Shown: one piece after another, positions 11,111 through 23,480 of the stretch
Layout: each line of letters opens with the position of its first letter
Numbering within the stretch: position 1 is the first letter of the stretch
DNA from: Aedes albopictus
Lineage: Eukaryota; Arthropoda; Insecta; Diptera; Culicidae
NCBI RefSeq assembly: GCF_035046485.1
Contig: NC_085137.1
Coordinates: 721,977 to 785,976, forward strand
Length of the DNA stretch: 64,000 nt
Direction: 5' to 3'
The notes under the pieces: model-generated
What the model was told of the DNA's origin: nothing
Seen by the model: the letters and a program-made list of their open reading frames with translations, nothing else
The model's database searches: none
Translations under genes and position numbers: made by a program

Positions 11111-12966
11111 CGTTGGGTAAGATTATAAATGAAGAAATGATCAAAGTCTTCATATATGCGAGAGAACGAAATTGTGACCAAAGCGATCTCTTCAAATCAC
11201 ACCATTTCAGATTCCTGCGGTGTAAATGTATAGTAGGATGGATCAACGTTTTATATAAAAACATAATTTAATCGCATCAACCTTATACAGTTTTTCAATC
11301 TTCAATCTCCTTATGCTTCTAAAATTACTGCTCACAATTTAGGTACGGCTGGTTGAGCCCTCACTCTTCTCATTGCGATTGAAATTTGAATGGAAAATTT
11401 ACATTTTCTGCATTTTCCTCGTAGGAAGGTCAAATTTTACATGAATCGTGTTACCAATGATAATAAAATATTGCCTAAAGTGTGCTGAAATAAACATTGG
11501 CGAAGATCACAAAGTGATCTGTGATTGTGAATAAAGTTAACCTTCTTCAAGCATTAGCTGACGCTCACCCCGCTGCCGTAGTGGATGGAATGGGGTCACA
11601 ATGACCCCAATACACGACTAGGGTGAAGGTGGTCAAGCAGTCAACTGAGAGGTCTGATCTTTTTCTGCTCTGTTTTGTTGTTGAACATAACATCGGAATA
11701 TGTATCATCAAAAAGTTTCGAAAATCGATGATGGCTTTGTTAAAATTGTTGCTAGTGTAAAGTGTTTTCAGGATTCAGGAACATTTTGGCTAACGTCGAA
11801 GAAAAGTTTATGAGTACATATTCAACGAGAAAGGCACTATCACCACTAGGTGGATTAATCTGGGTTTTTTTTCTCTTAACCCTCCGAATCACGCGCTTTA
11901 TATAGAAAGTACAACACTACTTGAAAGTCGGTACTCGTCCGTCGTATAAAGAAAGAGCAAGTTTAATATTGCGCGTTCTGAAGGGTTGCAGTTAAATACC
12001 ATCAGAAAGTATCTGTTTCTGGGTCAACATGTAATGATTCTTTCAACAATTGCGGAATAAATGATTACTCTATTTACAGCACCTTAAGCTGAAAACAAAT
12101 TTGGTTTGTAAAAATTAGTAGAGTCGAATATTTAATGTTATTTGCTTTTAAAAACATTTGTTTTAGATCTGGTTCAATTGTTCTAGATTATGTTTTACAT
12201 ATCAAAATGGCTGCGTTCACGATTATAAATTACAGATAGTAACTTTCTAAGAAATCATGTTTCAGATAATAAAAATGATAAGTTCAATTTGAGGCAACCA
12301 ACAAATCCTCTTGGAGTTAAGGCAATTAATGCAACATGCAGTCGAAAGCTTAACTGCACTCATATGCGAAAAATGGCAAACTTCTGCAAAGATTATCAGC
12401 AGTAATCTGCATTCTGAAATTCTTCTGCACCAAACTCCTATATCAATCATCAAATGAGTGATTATTTTCAAATCCAGTCTGGTATTTACCGTTTGGTGTC
12501 GAACTGCAGTTTAAGTCCAGCCAAATGAATGCCTTTTAAACCCCGAACACACACACACCTACACACTGAATCCTTCCTGCAGTTGTTTTCTTCTCCGTTG
12601 CACCATGACGCTATCTCGTCACTTGCAGCAGGTTTCTGAGCCAAGCTGATGACAACTTGCATGTGACTCAGAATGTGTGTGATCGGTGTATGGTGCGGAA
12701 ATAATCCGATTAAGCAGGAGGCTTGTTCGCATCAGACTTCCACAGAGCAACGATAGAAAGGGGGGCCGGACCGGAATAGACATTCTTATCATAATTTCTT
12801 GGACAACGATAACGATGCAAAAATGATAGGTATTTGTTTGTGATGTTTCCTTGTAGAAGCTCGCCTTATGTATTGAAAAGAAAACTGGAAAGTCTACTCA
12901 GAAAGCAAAAATGCCTGATAGGGATGAAAGTTATCTGCTATCGTTTTATTTTATCACTTAGCTCCT
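11111..12966. other. unassigned DNA
   Basis: No gene is supported. A short hairpin GGGGTCACAATGACCCC lies near 11594. The word CACTATCACCACTAGGTGGA (near 11839) looks like part of a dispersed repeat. The 12560-12800 stretch is less AT-rich and not obviously repetitive; it could be a regulatory or untranslated region, but nothing specific shows this. Confidence 0.4.
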
Positions 12967-15399
12967 GGGTAATTCTCGCTGAGACCGGCCCACTATTTAC
13001 ACCTTGTCTTCAAAAATGTTTATGGTGCCGATTTTCTGAAAGCCCTTGCCTAAAAAGTAAGCAAAATGCATTTGGTTACTCAATTTGATGGACCCCCCGT
13101 TAGTTAGAGACATAACAATTTTTGCAGACCCCTCGATTTTGGTCAAATGGTGGCTCACTTAAACCGTTATAACTCGAAAGTTTCTCCAACAACCACTTCA
13201 AAACGAATTGTTGTTGAAAAGAGGAAAGATAGAGCTACTATTTACAATAATAAAAAGTTGGGTCGGCCATATTGATTTTGGCCGCCATCTTGGATTTTTA
13301 TACCAAAACATTTTTTTCACCATGAGGGCAACCACCAATTTTCAAAATTTTTGCATCAATTGTAAGCTGGGACATTTATACATAACATATCAAAAAATTA
13401 GAGATGTCTTTTTCTTCTTTCAAAAGTTATCTGCAGTTTTGTAAATCATGCCACTTTTGCGCACCGGGCCCGGTGCCGGCCGTTTACATAAATGCAGCGT
13501 TATTTCACAGTGTTTACGAACACGAATTTAAACTCTGAACCCACAAATGGAAAGCTGAAGGTTTAAACTTTTCCAAACACTAAAAAAGTTATAAAAACAA
13601 TAGTCAGAACGGAAACGAACCTCCGATTTGGCCAAATTTTGCGCGCCTTTGTGTATACATGCAGGCGTAAACTCGGATGCTGTTGCATGTCTTTGCCGGT
13701 GCGCTTGGAAATGTATGGAGAAAACGTGGCTTAATTTACAAAACTGCAGATAACTTTTGAAAGAAGAAAAAGACATCTCTAATTTTTTGATATGTTATGT
13801 ATAAATGTCCCAGCTTTCAATTGATGCAAAAATTTTGAGAATCGGTGGTTGCCCTCATAGTGAAAAAAATGTTTTGGTATAAAAATCCAAGATGGCGGCC
13901 AAAATCTATATGGCCGACCCAACATTTTATTATTGTTAATAGTAGCTCTATCTTTCCTCTTTTCAACAACAATTCGTTTTGAGGTGGTTTTTGGAGAAAC
14001 TTTTGAGTTATAACCAAGGGGCCTGCAACTCTAAACTTTCTAGTATTTCTTGCTCAAGTATACCAGCAGTATCGCTAGTATTTTTAAGTATGAGCAAAGC
14101 ATGCCTTGCGTCCATAGCAACGTTCATACGAAGAAAACAGTTCTCAGAGTTGTTGACGTCGCTGTCGACTGGTCTTTGCAAACAGAAGATCAATTAGAAG
14201 GAAATTTAAAGAAATTTCTCAACGCAATGCCGACGTTACTACAAGATATCTATTCGATTGGTTCATTGATTGTGCAACGCATCGATCGTAACAGTTCAAT
14301 CGGGAAATCAAGTTATGCTGCGAATCAAATTTCAAGAGATGCCGCGCTAGGAGGTTCTTTTTTCTGTAACGATTGAAAATATCACGGAAAGAAAAGGATT
14401 TACATGGATGAACAACGCTAGCTGGCTAGCTGGAATGCAGATGCACACATGACCGTTGGCGAACGAGTAACGTTGAATGCGGGTTGAGCGGGACTGACGT
14501 ATTAACTTCAAAATAGATCCCGGAGTAGAAAATGGGTAATCTTTTTACAAAACCAGCACCTGCACCTGCATCGGCTTGTTAGCGCTAGTGACAACGAGTG
14601 ATAGTCAGCCAGAGCGGTTGAAAATTGACTTCAAAAGTATGTAACCAGTCATGGCGACAAGCGAATAAAATTTGCACGTGGTTTTATTTATTCAGATTTC
14701 TAAAGAGAGAACAATAAGCAACTATAAATTGTTCAATGACCTATGTGATTATTTCATTTCGTTTGACGGTTAACAACCCCAATCTGCCATCATATTTTTG
14801 CTGATTAAAATTAACAAACTTCGGGCAAAAAACCTTATTTCAACCTGCAGCAGATTCATCCATTCTACATGTATCACACTCTTATTGCTCTTGATGTTTG
14901 TCCAGGAGTTAATAACAGCACGTCTATTAAATAACATTAAGTAACGTTTTAATATGTAGGTATTCCAACAGATTCCAGGTTGGACATTATCATCCTTCTC
15001 CAACTAATTGAAAATAATGAATTGCTGTATCTTCTTGTTTAGCCAAACCAATTCGTTTTGACAGCTCACCAAAATGCTTGGCTCATATATCCACTCAAAT
15101 CAAAGCAATCGGCTTGCTCATCCGAAAGTATTTCCGTAGTATTTTCTAGTATTTTGTCATACTAGTGAAAGTTTAGAGTTGCAGGCCCCTTGGTTATAAC
15201 GGTTTAAATGAGCCACCATTTGACCAAAATCGAGGGGTCTGCAAAAATTGTTGTGGCTCAAACTAACGGGGGGTCCATCAATTTGAGTAACCAAATGCGT
15301 TTTTCTTACTTTTTCAGCGAGGGCTTTCAGAAAATCGGCACCTTAAACATTTTTTAAGACAAGGTGTAAATAGTGGGCCGGTCTCAGCGAGAATTACCC
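12967..15399. mobile_element. large foldback element with 4-bp TCCT duplication, interrupted
   Basis: The left arm 12967-13440 and right arm 13740-15399 are inverted copies. Shared landmarks are GGGTAATTCTCGCTGAGACC at the ends, CAACAACAATTCGTTTT, GGCCGCCATCTTGGATTTTT and TCTGCAGTTTTG near the centre. TCCT lies directly outside both ends (12963-12966 and 15400-15403). The right arm is split by a 1178-bp insertion at 14015-15192. The centre (about 13450-13735) is unique. No transposase is evident. A single-arm relative is at 45710-46085. Confidence 0.85.
14015..15192. mobile_element. hAT-like non-autonomous element inside the foldback
   Basis: Perfect 26-bp terminal inverted repeats (starting CAAGGGGCCTGCAACTCTAA) bounded by an 8-bp duplication GTTATAAC at 14007-14014 and 15193-15200. 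An 8-bp duplication with T at position 2 and A at position 7 fits the hAT superfamily target preference. The interior contains a 108-codon plus frame at 14050-14376, but it shows no transposase motif that I can identify, so the element is called non-autonomous. Removing it would rejoin the host arm at GTTATAAC. Confidence 0.85.
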
Positions 15400-15403
15400 T
15401 CCT

Positions 15404-15654
15404 GCGTTATAGTGTTTTGCTTCAAATCTCTCGATTCTATTTCTTTGTTTTAAAATTCTTACTAATACCTTCCAGTTGGTTGATTCAAGCTAAATTCTAC
15501 TTTTGTTCCTTTCTCCTTTGTTTCTAATTTCTTGCTCCCAGCTGTTTATTCAAATTTTCAATTACCAACGTTGTATTTTAGCTTTCTTTTATGTTGAAAT
15601 GCATATAATAATCTAATTATCTAATATCTAATAAATTATGCATCTCAGTAAAAC
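15404..15654. other. unassigned AT-rich spacer
   Basis: AT-rich, rich in TTC and TTT words. No feature recognised. Confidence 0.4.
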
Positions 15655-16330
15655 TTAATAAGGAAAACTCCTTGAAGAAAATCCTGGATGAAAAGGGAAA
15701 TTTCTAAAGCGATAAATCTGGAAAAATCACTAGAGGAAGTCCTAGAGCAATCCTTGAAGAAATCACAGGAAGCGTTTGTATATGATAACATGGTTGCCAA
15801 ACCTCTGGAGCAATCTCTGCAAGAATTCCAGTATTTCAGCAGGAATACTTTGGGAACTTTTCCAAAGATTACTTCATGGATTATCCCAAGAGTTCCTTTT
15901 GGCCGCGATAGTCATCCACGAATTGCCCCGCTTTTGTCGTAAAGCGCTACCCAGAAATTTTCAGCAGAATCGCATAAGGTAGTTTTGGAGGAATTCCTAG
16001 AGGGTTTCTCAAAAGATTTCTCCAGCAATTCCTCACGGGATTCCTATGAGGATGCCTCACTTGGGGTACCTCCGAAAATTTCTTCTGGGATTCCTCAAGA
16101 GAATCTCTTGAATTTCATCCAGAAATTCTTGCTATGAAACATTCAGAGCATAAGACAAGGATTCCTCTAGAAATTGCTCTTTATATTCCTGTCATTTCTG
16201 CTAGGATTTCTTCAGGAACCCCTACTAAAATTTCTTCGGGAATTTTCGCATAGATTTCTCAAGTATTTTCAGCAGGAACATCTCTATTTGTTACTTGGAA
16301 GAGTTTTTTGGGAATTCCTGGATGATGGGA
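15655..16330 (+). repeat. degenerate 24-bp-period array (block 2)
   Basis: Repeated GGAATTCC, GATTTCT and CAGGAAT words at about 24-base spacing. Plus frames at 15688-15942 (EEVLEQSLKKSQE-like) are products of the period, not a gene. Confidence 0.7.
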
Positions 16331-16640
16331 ATTGGGTTGTGTAGTGAATAAAATATTTCTATTTACTATAGCCTAACCGAAAGAGCTCATTTTTCTGAGT
16401 ATAACGTGATTTTATTGGATTCCAATACCTTTGTTTTGATGGTTTAATATACAAAACAGTTTTAATTTTCGTGGATAGAATGACAGTTCAATCGAAAAAG
16501 TGATAGTTCGACCCGAACAAAAAAATATCCCCATACAAACTTTAAATGCATTTTAAAAATACTTCCCGGACTCCAAAAATTATGAAATTTTGGATTTCGA
16601 CTAAATTGTGGGCGGAGAATCCGATTATGAAATAATTCGG
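16331..16640. other. unassigned DNA between two arrays
   Basis: It contains no 24-bp period and no recognised gene. It could be a separate insertion in the array (blocks 2 and 3 flank it), but the ends do not show a clear inverted repeat or duplication. Confidence 0.35.
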
Positions 16641-17230
16641 ATACCCCTAAAGAACCCAATTCCAACAGATGGGACACCCCGAAAAGAGGACCCTTGCCAA
16701 AAAAAAAATGCCTAGAAGGATCCCAGCAGCAGTCCAGGAGCAATCCCAGAAGTAGTTCCCAAAATAATTTGAAGAGGATGCCTTGTAGGGCACTGAATTT
16801 CTGAAGAAATCCATGCAGGAATCGTTAGAGGAATCCCAGCAAGAGTTTCTAGTTTTAATGTCAGAAGAGATTTTGGAAAAATTCTTGCAAGCATTGCACG
16901 AGGAACCCTTAGAGGGATTTTTGGATGAATCATTGGCATTTCTGAAGAAATTTCGAGAGCAACGTCTGAAAGTATCCATAGAAATCACTGGAAGTACTAT
17001 TGCAAGATTTTTTTAGAGAAATCTCTGCCGGTATTCATGAATGGAGATTCCTTTCCAAATTTCTTTGGCTATTTTTTGGGAATTCATTAAGCAATGCTCT
17101 TTGTGATTCCTTAAACAACTTTTTTGTCTGAGATAGTTGTGATTATTTGCTTTTAAGTGTTCTTTCGGCAGTTCTAAAGGAAAAATAATCGGAAATTCGT
17201 TTACATTTACTTTATTATTTCCTCCGGAAA
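16641..17230. repeat. degenerate 24-bp-period array (block 3)
   Basis: Same family as block 2. The plus translation near 16813-17016 shows the typical Glu/Ser/Leu repetition (MQESLEESQQEFL). Frames on both strands overlap fully and are not genes. Confidence 0.65.
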
Positions 17231-17623
17231 ATTCTTTTGAGATACGACTGGGATGCTTTTGCTTCGGAATATTGCCTTTGCTATTCATTGTGGGTGTTGG
17301 GTACACACTCACTAGAGGTAGGTTCGTTGCACTTACCTGATATTGCAGCACCAACGACTTACCCAAGCCACCGATCGCTTGAACGCCGACGACCGGGCAC
17401 GCCCCGGTCACCAGCCACCGATGAGGGAATGCCGACAGCTGCACTCGTTGCAGCCACCGACCACTCGAAGCCGACGACCACCAGCCGCCACTTCTCCGTC
17501 GAAGGACCACGGCACCTTGCCGAACTCTGATGGAACTGCCTTTGCCGCCTGCTCGTCAACGATAACGCGAGAGGAGGGATGCCGAAAAGAAGGAAAATTA
17601 ATCTGAATAACAGATTCTAAATA
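17231..17623. mobile_element. GC-rich retrotransposon-like remnant, left part
   Basis: GC-rich (many CCGACGACC and GCCACC words) with overlapping frames on both strands. It stops at the TA where the pogo-like element begins and appears to continue at 20397, where the GC-rich sequence resumes. I infer one old element or gene fragment split by the later insertion. The identity of the host sequence is unknown. Confidence 0.35.
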
Positions 17624-18009
17624 CAGTCGAGTCTCTTACTAAACGAATTCCTATTAAACGGACTCCTATTAAACGAACTCCTACTAGACAGGGGTGAGCG
17701 TTATAGGAGACTAAGAGCTTATGGGATTTCGGCATTTTGGGGGTGTGGCCTATTATCTCGGGTGTGTTAAGAGTTAACGCAATACTTTCTTCGGCAAAGT
17801 TTTAGGGCTTGATAAGATCTACCATTTAGAACTTTGGTTCATATGATTAGTTGGCAATTTGGCCGCTAGAGGGACCATCAACAATTTGATGCTAAATTGC
17901 ACTACAGGAACCATATCAGGTTGTCAAGCAAACGTTACGATATGCGACAGCTCAAGACCCTGATAATTTGGAAGGATAGTGTCTTCGGGAAAGTTGTTGG
18001 GTACGCCAA

Positions 18010-19215
18010 TAACTTACTGAAGATGAGTTGCGAAGTTCGAAATTCCTCCACTGGGCGGCGCTAGTGAGCAAGTAAATTTTCAAAACCTCATATCTCAGAA
18101 TCCCGATAACTTAGGAAGATGGTGTCTTCGGCAAAGTTGATCAGTATGACATAAACTTACATAAAAATAAACACTTGTTTCGCAATTCAGCCACTAGGCG
18201 GCGCTAGTGAACATGCAAATTTTAGAAATCCCATAACTCAGAATCCCGATAACTTAGGAAGATGGTGTCTTCGGCAAAGTTGATCAGTATGACATAAACT
18301 TACATAAAAATATAGACTTGTTTCGCAATTCTGCCACAAGGCGGCGCTAGTGAACATGCAAATCTTAGAAATCTCATAACTCAGAACCCTGACAACTTAG
18401 AAAGTTGGTGTCTTTGGCAAAGTTGATCAGTATAACATAAACATACATAAAAATAAACATTTGTTTCGCAATTCTGCCACTAGGCGGCGCTAGTGAACAT
18501 GCAAATTTTAGAAATCTCATAGCTCAGCATCCAGAACTTTGCAGAAAGTTGGTGTCTTCGGCAAAGTTGATCAGTATGACATAAACTTACATAAAAATAA
18601 ACACTTGTTTCAGAATTCTGCCACTAGGAGGCGCTAGTGAACCTGCAAATTTTAGAAATCTCATAGCTCAGAATTCTGATAACTTAGGAAGTTGGTGTCT
18701 TCGGAAAAGTTGTTCAGAATGACATGAACTTACATAAAAATAAACACTTGTTTCAAAGTTCTGCCACTAGGAGGCGCTAGTAAACTTGCACATTTTAAAA
18801 ATCTCAAAGCTCAGAATCCTGATAACTTAGGAAGTTGGTGTCTTCGGCAAAGTTGATCAGTATGACTTAAACTTACATAAAAATGAACACTTGGTTCGAA
18901 ATTCTGCCACTAGGAGGCGCTAGTGAACTTGCAAATTTTAGAAATCTCATAGCTCAGAATCCTGATAACTTAGGAAGTTGGTGTTTTTGGCAAAGTTAAT
19001 CAGTGTGACATAAACTTACATACAAATAAACACTTGTTTCAAAATTCTGCCACTAGGCGGCGTTTACTGCTTTTTTCGTATTTTTTCGACTTTTTTGGGT
19101 GGTTTTCGGTGTCGCTCCCCCCGATAACTTAGAAAGATGGTTTTTTGGCAAAGTTGATCAGAATGACATAAACTTACATAAAAATAAACAATTGCTTCGC
19201 AATTCTTTAATTTTT
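18010..19215 (+). repeat. 143-bp tandem units, left arm (about 8)
   Basis: The landmark GGCAAAGTTGATCAGTATGA recurs with its TTGA near 18137, 18280, 18423, 18567, 18710, 18853 and 18996, a spacing of 143 (once 144), then 19154 (158, where a short insertion lies). Each unit contains TGCCACTAGGCGGCGCTAGT and TTACATAAAAATAAACACTT. Units near the outer end are most diverged. Confidence 0.92.
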
Positions 19216-19289
19216 TAATTCTTTTAATTCGTCTAGTAGTTTCAGCTGGCATACTCTTAAAAATTCCACGGAAAATTCCTTTCGAGTCC

Positions 19290-20035
19290 GACTGTCATCA
19301 AGCTATACAACTAATAAAATATGCATGCTGCCCAGGGGCAGAATTCCAAACCAAGTATCTCATCAATAAAGAATACAGTCTCTCCAAGATTGCAGAATTC
19401 TGAGCTATGAGATTTTCAAAATTTGCGTGATTTCTGGTGCCACCCAGAGGCAGAATTCTGACACAAGTGTCCCATTTTGTGCAAGTATATGTCATACTGA
19501 TCATAGTTATCGGGATTTCGAGCTATGAGATTTCTAAAATTTGTATGTTCACTAGCGCCGCCTAGTGGCAGAATTGCGAAACAAGTGTTTATTTTTATGC
19601 AAGTTTCTGTCATACTGATCAACTTTGCCGAAGACACCAACTTTCTAAGTTATCAGGATTCTGAGTTATGGGATTTCTAAAATTTGCATGTTCACTAGCG
19701 CCGCCTAGTGGCAGAATTGCGAAACAAGTGTTTATTTTTATGTAAGTTTCTGTCATACTGATCAACTTTGCCGAAGACACCAACTTCCTAAGTGATCAGG
19801 ATTCTGAGCTAAGAGATTTCTAAAATTTGCATGTTCACTAGCGCCGCCCAGTGGCAGAATTGCGAAACAAATGTTTATTTTTATGCAAATTTCTGTCATA
19901 CTGATCAACTTTGCCGAAGACACCATCTTCCTAAGTTATCGGGATTCTGAGATATGAGGTTTTGAAAATTTACTTGCTCACTAGCGCCGCTCAGTGGAGG
20001 AATTTTGAACTTCGCAACTCATCTCCAGTAAGTTA
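19290..20035 (-). repeat. 143-bp tandem units, right arm (about 5)
   Basis: The inverse of the left-arm units: ACTAGCGCCGCCTAGTGGCA, AAACAAGTGTTTATTTTTAT and CATACTGATCAACTTTGCCG recur at about the same spacing. Fewer units than the left arm, so the two arms have changed copy number independently. Confidence 0.9.
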
Positions 20036-20396
20036 TTGGCGTACCCAACAACTTTCCCGAAGACACTATCCTTCCAAATTATCAGGGTCTTGAGCTGTCG
20101 CATATCGTAACGTTTGCTTGACGACCTGATATGGTTCCTGTAGTGCAATTTAGCATCAAATTGTTGATGGTCCCTCTAGCGGCCAAATTGCCAACTAATC
20201 ATATGAACCAAAGTTCTAAATGGTAGATCTTATCAAGCCCTAAAACTTTGCCGAAGAAAGTATTGCGTTAACTCTTAACACACCCGAGATAATAGGCCAC
20301 ACCCCCAAAATGCCGAAATCCCATAAGCTCTTAGTCTCCTATTAAGCGGATTCCTATTGCGCCCCCCGACCAGTGATCTTATAAGAGTCTCGACTG

Positions 20397-20940
20397 TAAC
20401 TCTCAACATCCGCTCCCCTGGTATCAAGACAAGCAATGCCGCCACAGCAACTCCGTACGCAGCAGCGAAACCACCGCACACAACGCCTCGATTGATAAAA
20501 CAAACGATGAAAAGCGACACCAGACAGGATGCAACGCGTTCTCCTTGCGCACCAACTCTGACACACACAAACTCGCCACCGGCTCGGGGTGGAGGGAAGA
20601 AGAGAAATGCCAGCCGATCCTCGCACCGATCGGGCTAGCCACCACTACCGCTACTCTTTCGGCACACGTTCAAGAGAAACACTTTTACTCCGTTGGTCCG
20701 TTCGCATCTGCGGTATATTTGAAACTGATTGATAAAAATGACAATGATATTGCTTATATAGCCCAAATGTTAATGAAATGCGTAGGCGAGCGCACGCTTC
20801 ACTGCGCAATAAGCTCCGCCTATTTGGAGCACAGTAGGCTGGAGACTACCTGGCAGCAAACGTCCCGCTGATATATAATTGTCGGTCGACGACGGCGTGG
20901 CGTCACTTGCTCTGCACGCGTACGGCGCGTACAGTGGGAA
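20397..20940. mobile_element. GC-rich retrotransposon-like remnant, right part
   Basis: GC-rich sequence resumes after the TA at 20397-20398. Overlapping 70-108 codon frames lie on both strands with low-complexity Thr/Ala/Pro composition. A TATATAA box near 20871 and GC-rich sequence after it could be an LTR promoter, but no matching second LTR is seen. Called by composition and context only. Confidence 0.3.
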
Positions 20941-22858
20941 CCAACCATCTTGACTGGATTAGTAATTGTAAATTACTAGATGTTTAAACATTTTGTTATG
21001 ATGCATAGTATAATTTAGAACTCTTGAAAAAGGTCCCATATGGACCGAAACGTCGGGAAAATCATAAACTAGTGTTTTCGATTTCCCTAAAAGACTGCAA
21101 AGCGATTATTCCGAAGCAGTCCCTTAAGTTATTCCTTCGAAACTTTGTTTGGCCATTTTGTTGAAAATCCTTAGTGTATTTTTTTCAAGTGTGCAAGAGA
21201 ATATCTAATAAAATTTCCAGAGAAACAAAAACCGGCGTTTCTGAAGGAACCTCCAGAGGAAATACCAAAGAAATGTTCAATAATTTCCAGAGAAATTGAA
21301 GAACGAATTGACTAAGATTTTCAAATGAATTTCAAAAAGATCTGTTTCGGATAGGTGTTGAAGGTGTTAAAACACGTCTTTCCAGCAGCTAATGCAGCTT
21401 CAAGCTGTAATTGTATTTTAGGTTTAGTTTGAGGTTAAATGGTTACCTTCTTGTTACTCACATTTCGTGTCCTTCCAATTTACGATCAGAAACAATACGT
21501 ATCCCAATTTGCATGACTTTACGTGAACAATTAGTCTAGGTTTCACAAATGTAGATCATAAGTTATTTATAATAGGATTAAGTTCAATAGCATTTTCACC
21601 AATTTTAATTGGTGGACTTTAAATACACTTTTCCAAGTTGGTACTAGCTAGGAATTTCATCTATAAATTCATCAAATCCTTTAGAAATTTAGTAAATATT
21701 TTAGAATAATCAATTCACCTGCATTCACTACCAATTGCAATTAAATTACTCAGCCCACAAATAGTTTAAACTAAAAATCACTGTCAGCAAACAATTATCA
21801 AGAGCATTTGTTTTTCTGCCCATACGATTACGTTGCACTTTCCAGTCTCTCTCCACTCCTATTGAAAACGTCAGCCTTCGTTCCTTTTGTGCTGTTCCAA
21901 TCCGTCAAGTTCTTTGTCCTCCGCATTGACAGGCATGGGTGATACGGAACTCACCATAGCTTGACTGCCCTGTTGTTCCTTTACAAGATCTATCGGAAAA
22001 AATACCAAAAATTTTGTCAAATAATTTACCAAAGTGCTTACCGGCGGAAACAGGTTAATTAAAAAAAAACATCCCGTGGGAGATGCCTAAAATATATTAC
22101 AAAAGCAACCCAACTAACAATTGCAAGTCACAAACAAGCAAGCTTGCTGAATTGTTGCTTAATAATGGTAATGATAGCTGAACTAAAATTATGCTCTACA
22201 CATTACTGTTTAAATGATTTTTCAATTGAGAAAATAGTCAATAATCGACTTCCCTGATCGGTATCAACAATGATAAATTAAAACACTTTTCAAACGTTTA
22301 ACAACAAATTTATTCGACAAGCATTGATTCCTTTACAAAAGGGTTTAACAAAACATTTGTCTGCATCTTATTAAGCTGATGTATCGATAAGCATATGCTC
22401 CTGAACAATGTGCTTTTCACTTGTCAAATAAACGCCCTCAGCCCGTCATAGTTTGACTCGGAACTTTGTTCGGATTAAGGGATAAATCATGGCTAAAACT
22501 GTCTAGACAACCAAGTTATTAAAGAACCAAAATATTAAACGAATCACATAAAATAAAACAGAATAGAATTATGTAGTTTAACATTGAGTGCCAAGAGACG
22601 TAATCAACGTAAAAATGAAGCATTTATTTATTATTATTAGTCTGTAACAAGATATCCTGTTCCTTAAATATTATAATTTTACCTTCCGTAGCAGTTCGAT
22701 TGTACTAGACGCTTGTATCGATTTGTCATTTGTCGCTTGTATCGATTTGTCATTTCAGTATTGTCGTGTTTACTGAATATTGTTCCCGCAGTCACCTAGA
22801 TAACCAAACAGCATTCAGAATTCGACACATTTCAAGTATCCCTAAACATCCTTATGCA
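20941..22858. other. unassigned DNA with one small degenerate array
   Basis: About 21190-21350 carries the 24-bp-period family (CAGAGAAATTGAAGAACG type). The remainder is AT-rich and I see no exon, RNA gene or transposon end. A direct duplication of CGCTTGTATCGATTTGTCATTT lies at about 22709-22755. Confidence 0.4.
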
Positions 22859-23324
22859 CTATTTATTGAACATAATATCAAGATTCCATGACAAAAGCAT
22901 AAATAAAAAAAATTGCTTAACGAATCTTCGACTGAGCATGAGTAGATTACCTGAACAGATGCTGTGAATGCACCATGTCCAAGAGCATACCGCACCACAT
23001 ATTGTCATACATTTTGAAAAATCAATATTTAATAATATAAATAAAAACATATTCATATCGCAATTAGTTCGTCTGGAAACAATATCTTCAATAAGGACCA
23101 ACACTTTTTGGCCGCATTCGATACAAGTTTTCTCACCGTGCGATAAAAATACTGACAGTGAAATCAGAATGGAAAACACGTGTTTTGGGTTGAACAGCTG
23201 TTAAGTATAAGGCGTTGTTCAGTTGATTACCACGTGCTGTGCTAATTCACCACTGCTGAACACAAGTTCAGGAGTGATCATTATTGAGTCATGGGAAGAT
23301 TATGTTTTGCTTTGGGTGCTGCAT

Positions 23325-23480
23325 CTCACCATATCTAGGATGGCGCAGATAGGAAGGCATGCGGCTGGTAATCTACAGGTCTCGAGTTCTAATCCGGATT
23401 TAGGTAATTTTATATGTAATTCTTATTTCATATTAGGTGTTCTCAACATGAGAGCAAATAATTACTCTCGTGAGAGTTCA
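23325..23480 (+). mobile_element. tRNA-headed SINE-like sequence
   Basis: TGGCGCAGATAGG (near 23341) resembles an RNA polymerase III A box, and GAGTTCTAATCC (near 23386) resembles a B box at the usual spacing for a tRNA-like head. AT-rich sequence follows. It is not a functional tRNA: no credible acceptor stem or anticodon stem pairs. No target-site duplication was identified. Confidence 0.45.

Larger units (their letters stand above)
17624..20396. mobile_element. pogo-like foldback element with tandem repeats in both arms
   Basis: The ends CAGTCGAGTCTCTTA and TAAGAGTCTCGACTG are inverted and each is flanked by TA (17622-17623 and 20397-20398). TA plus a CAGTCGA-type terminus resembles pogo/Tigger elements. 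The arms match in order: AAACGAATTCC-type box, GCGTTATAGGAGACTAAGAG, GGTGTGGCCTATTATCTCGG, CAATTTGATGCTAAATTGCA, then the 143-bp units, mirrored on the right. The centre (about 19216-19290) is AT-rich. No transposase is present. The whole 2.77 kb could form a very long hairpin. Confidence 0.85.

Noticed and set aside
18010..20035. CRISPR-like array
   Set aside because: Units are 143 bp of continuous similarity with no unique spacers, inverted in two arms, in an animal genome.
22859..23204. Possible cysteine-rich secreted peptide (minus) or 78-codon plus frame
   Set aside because: The minus frame has no ATG at its hydrophobic start (GTG only) and an upstream stop. Its donor-like site is weak evidence and the plus frame is equally long, so neither can be chosen.
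23330..23400. tRNA gene
   Set aside because: A- and B-box-like words are present, but the acceptor and anticodon stems do not pair. Read as a SINE head instead.
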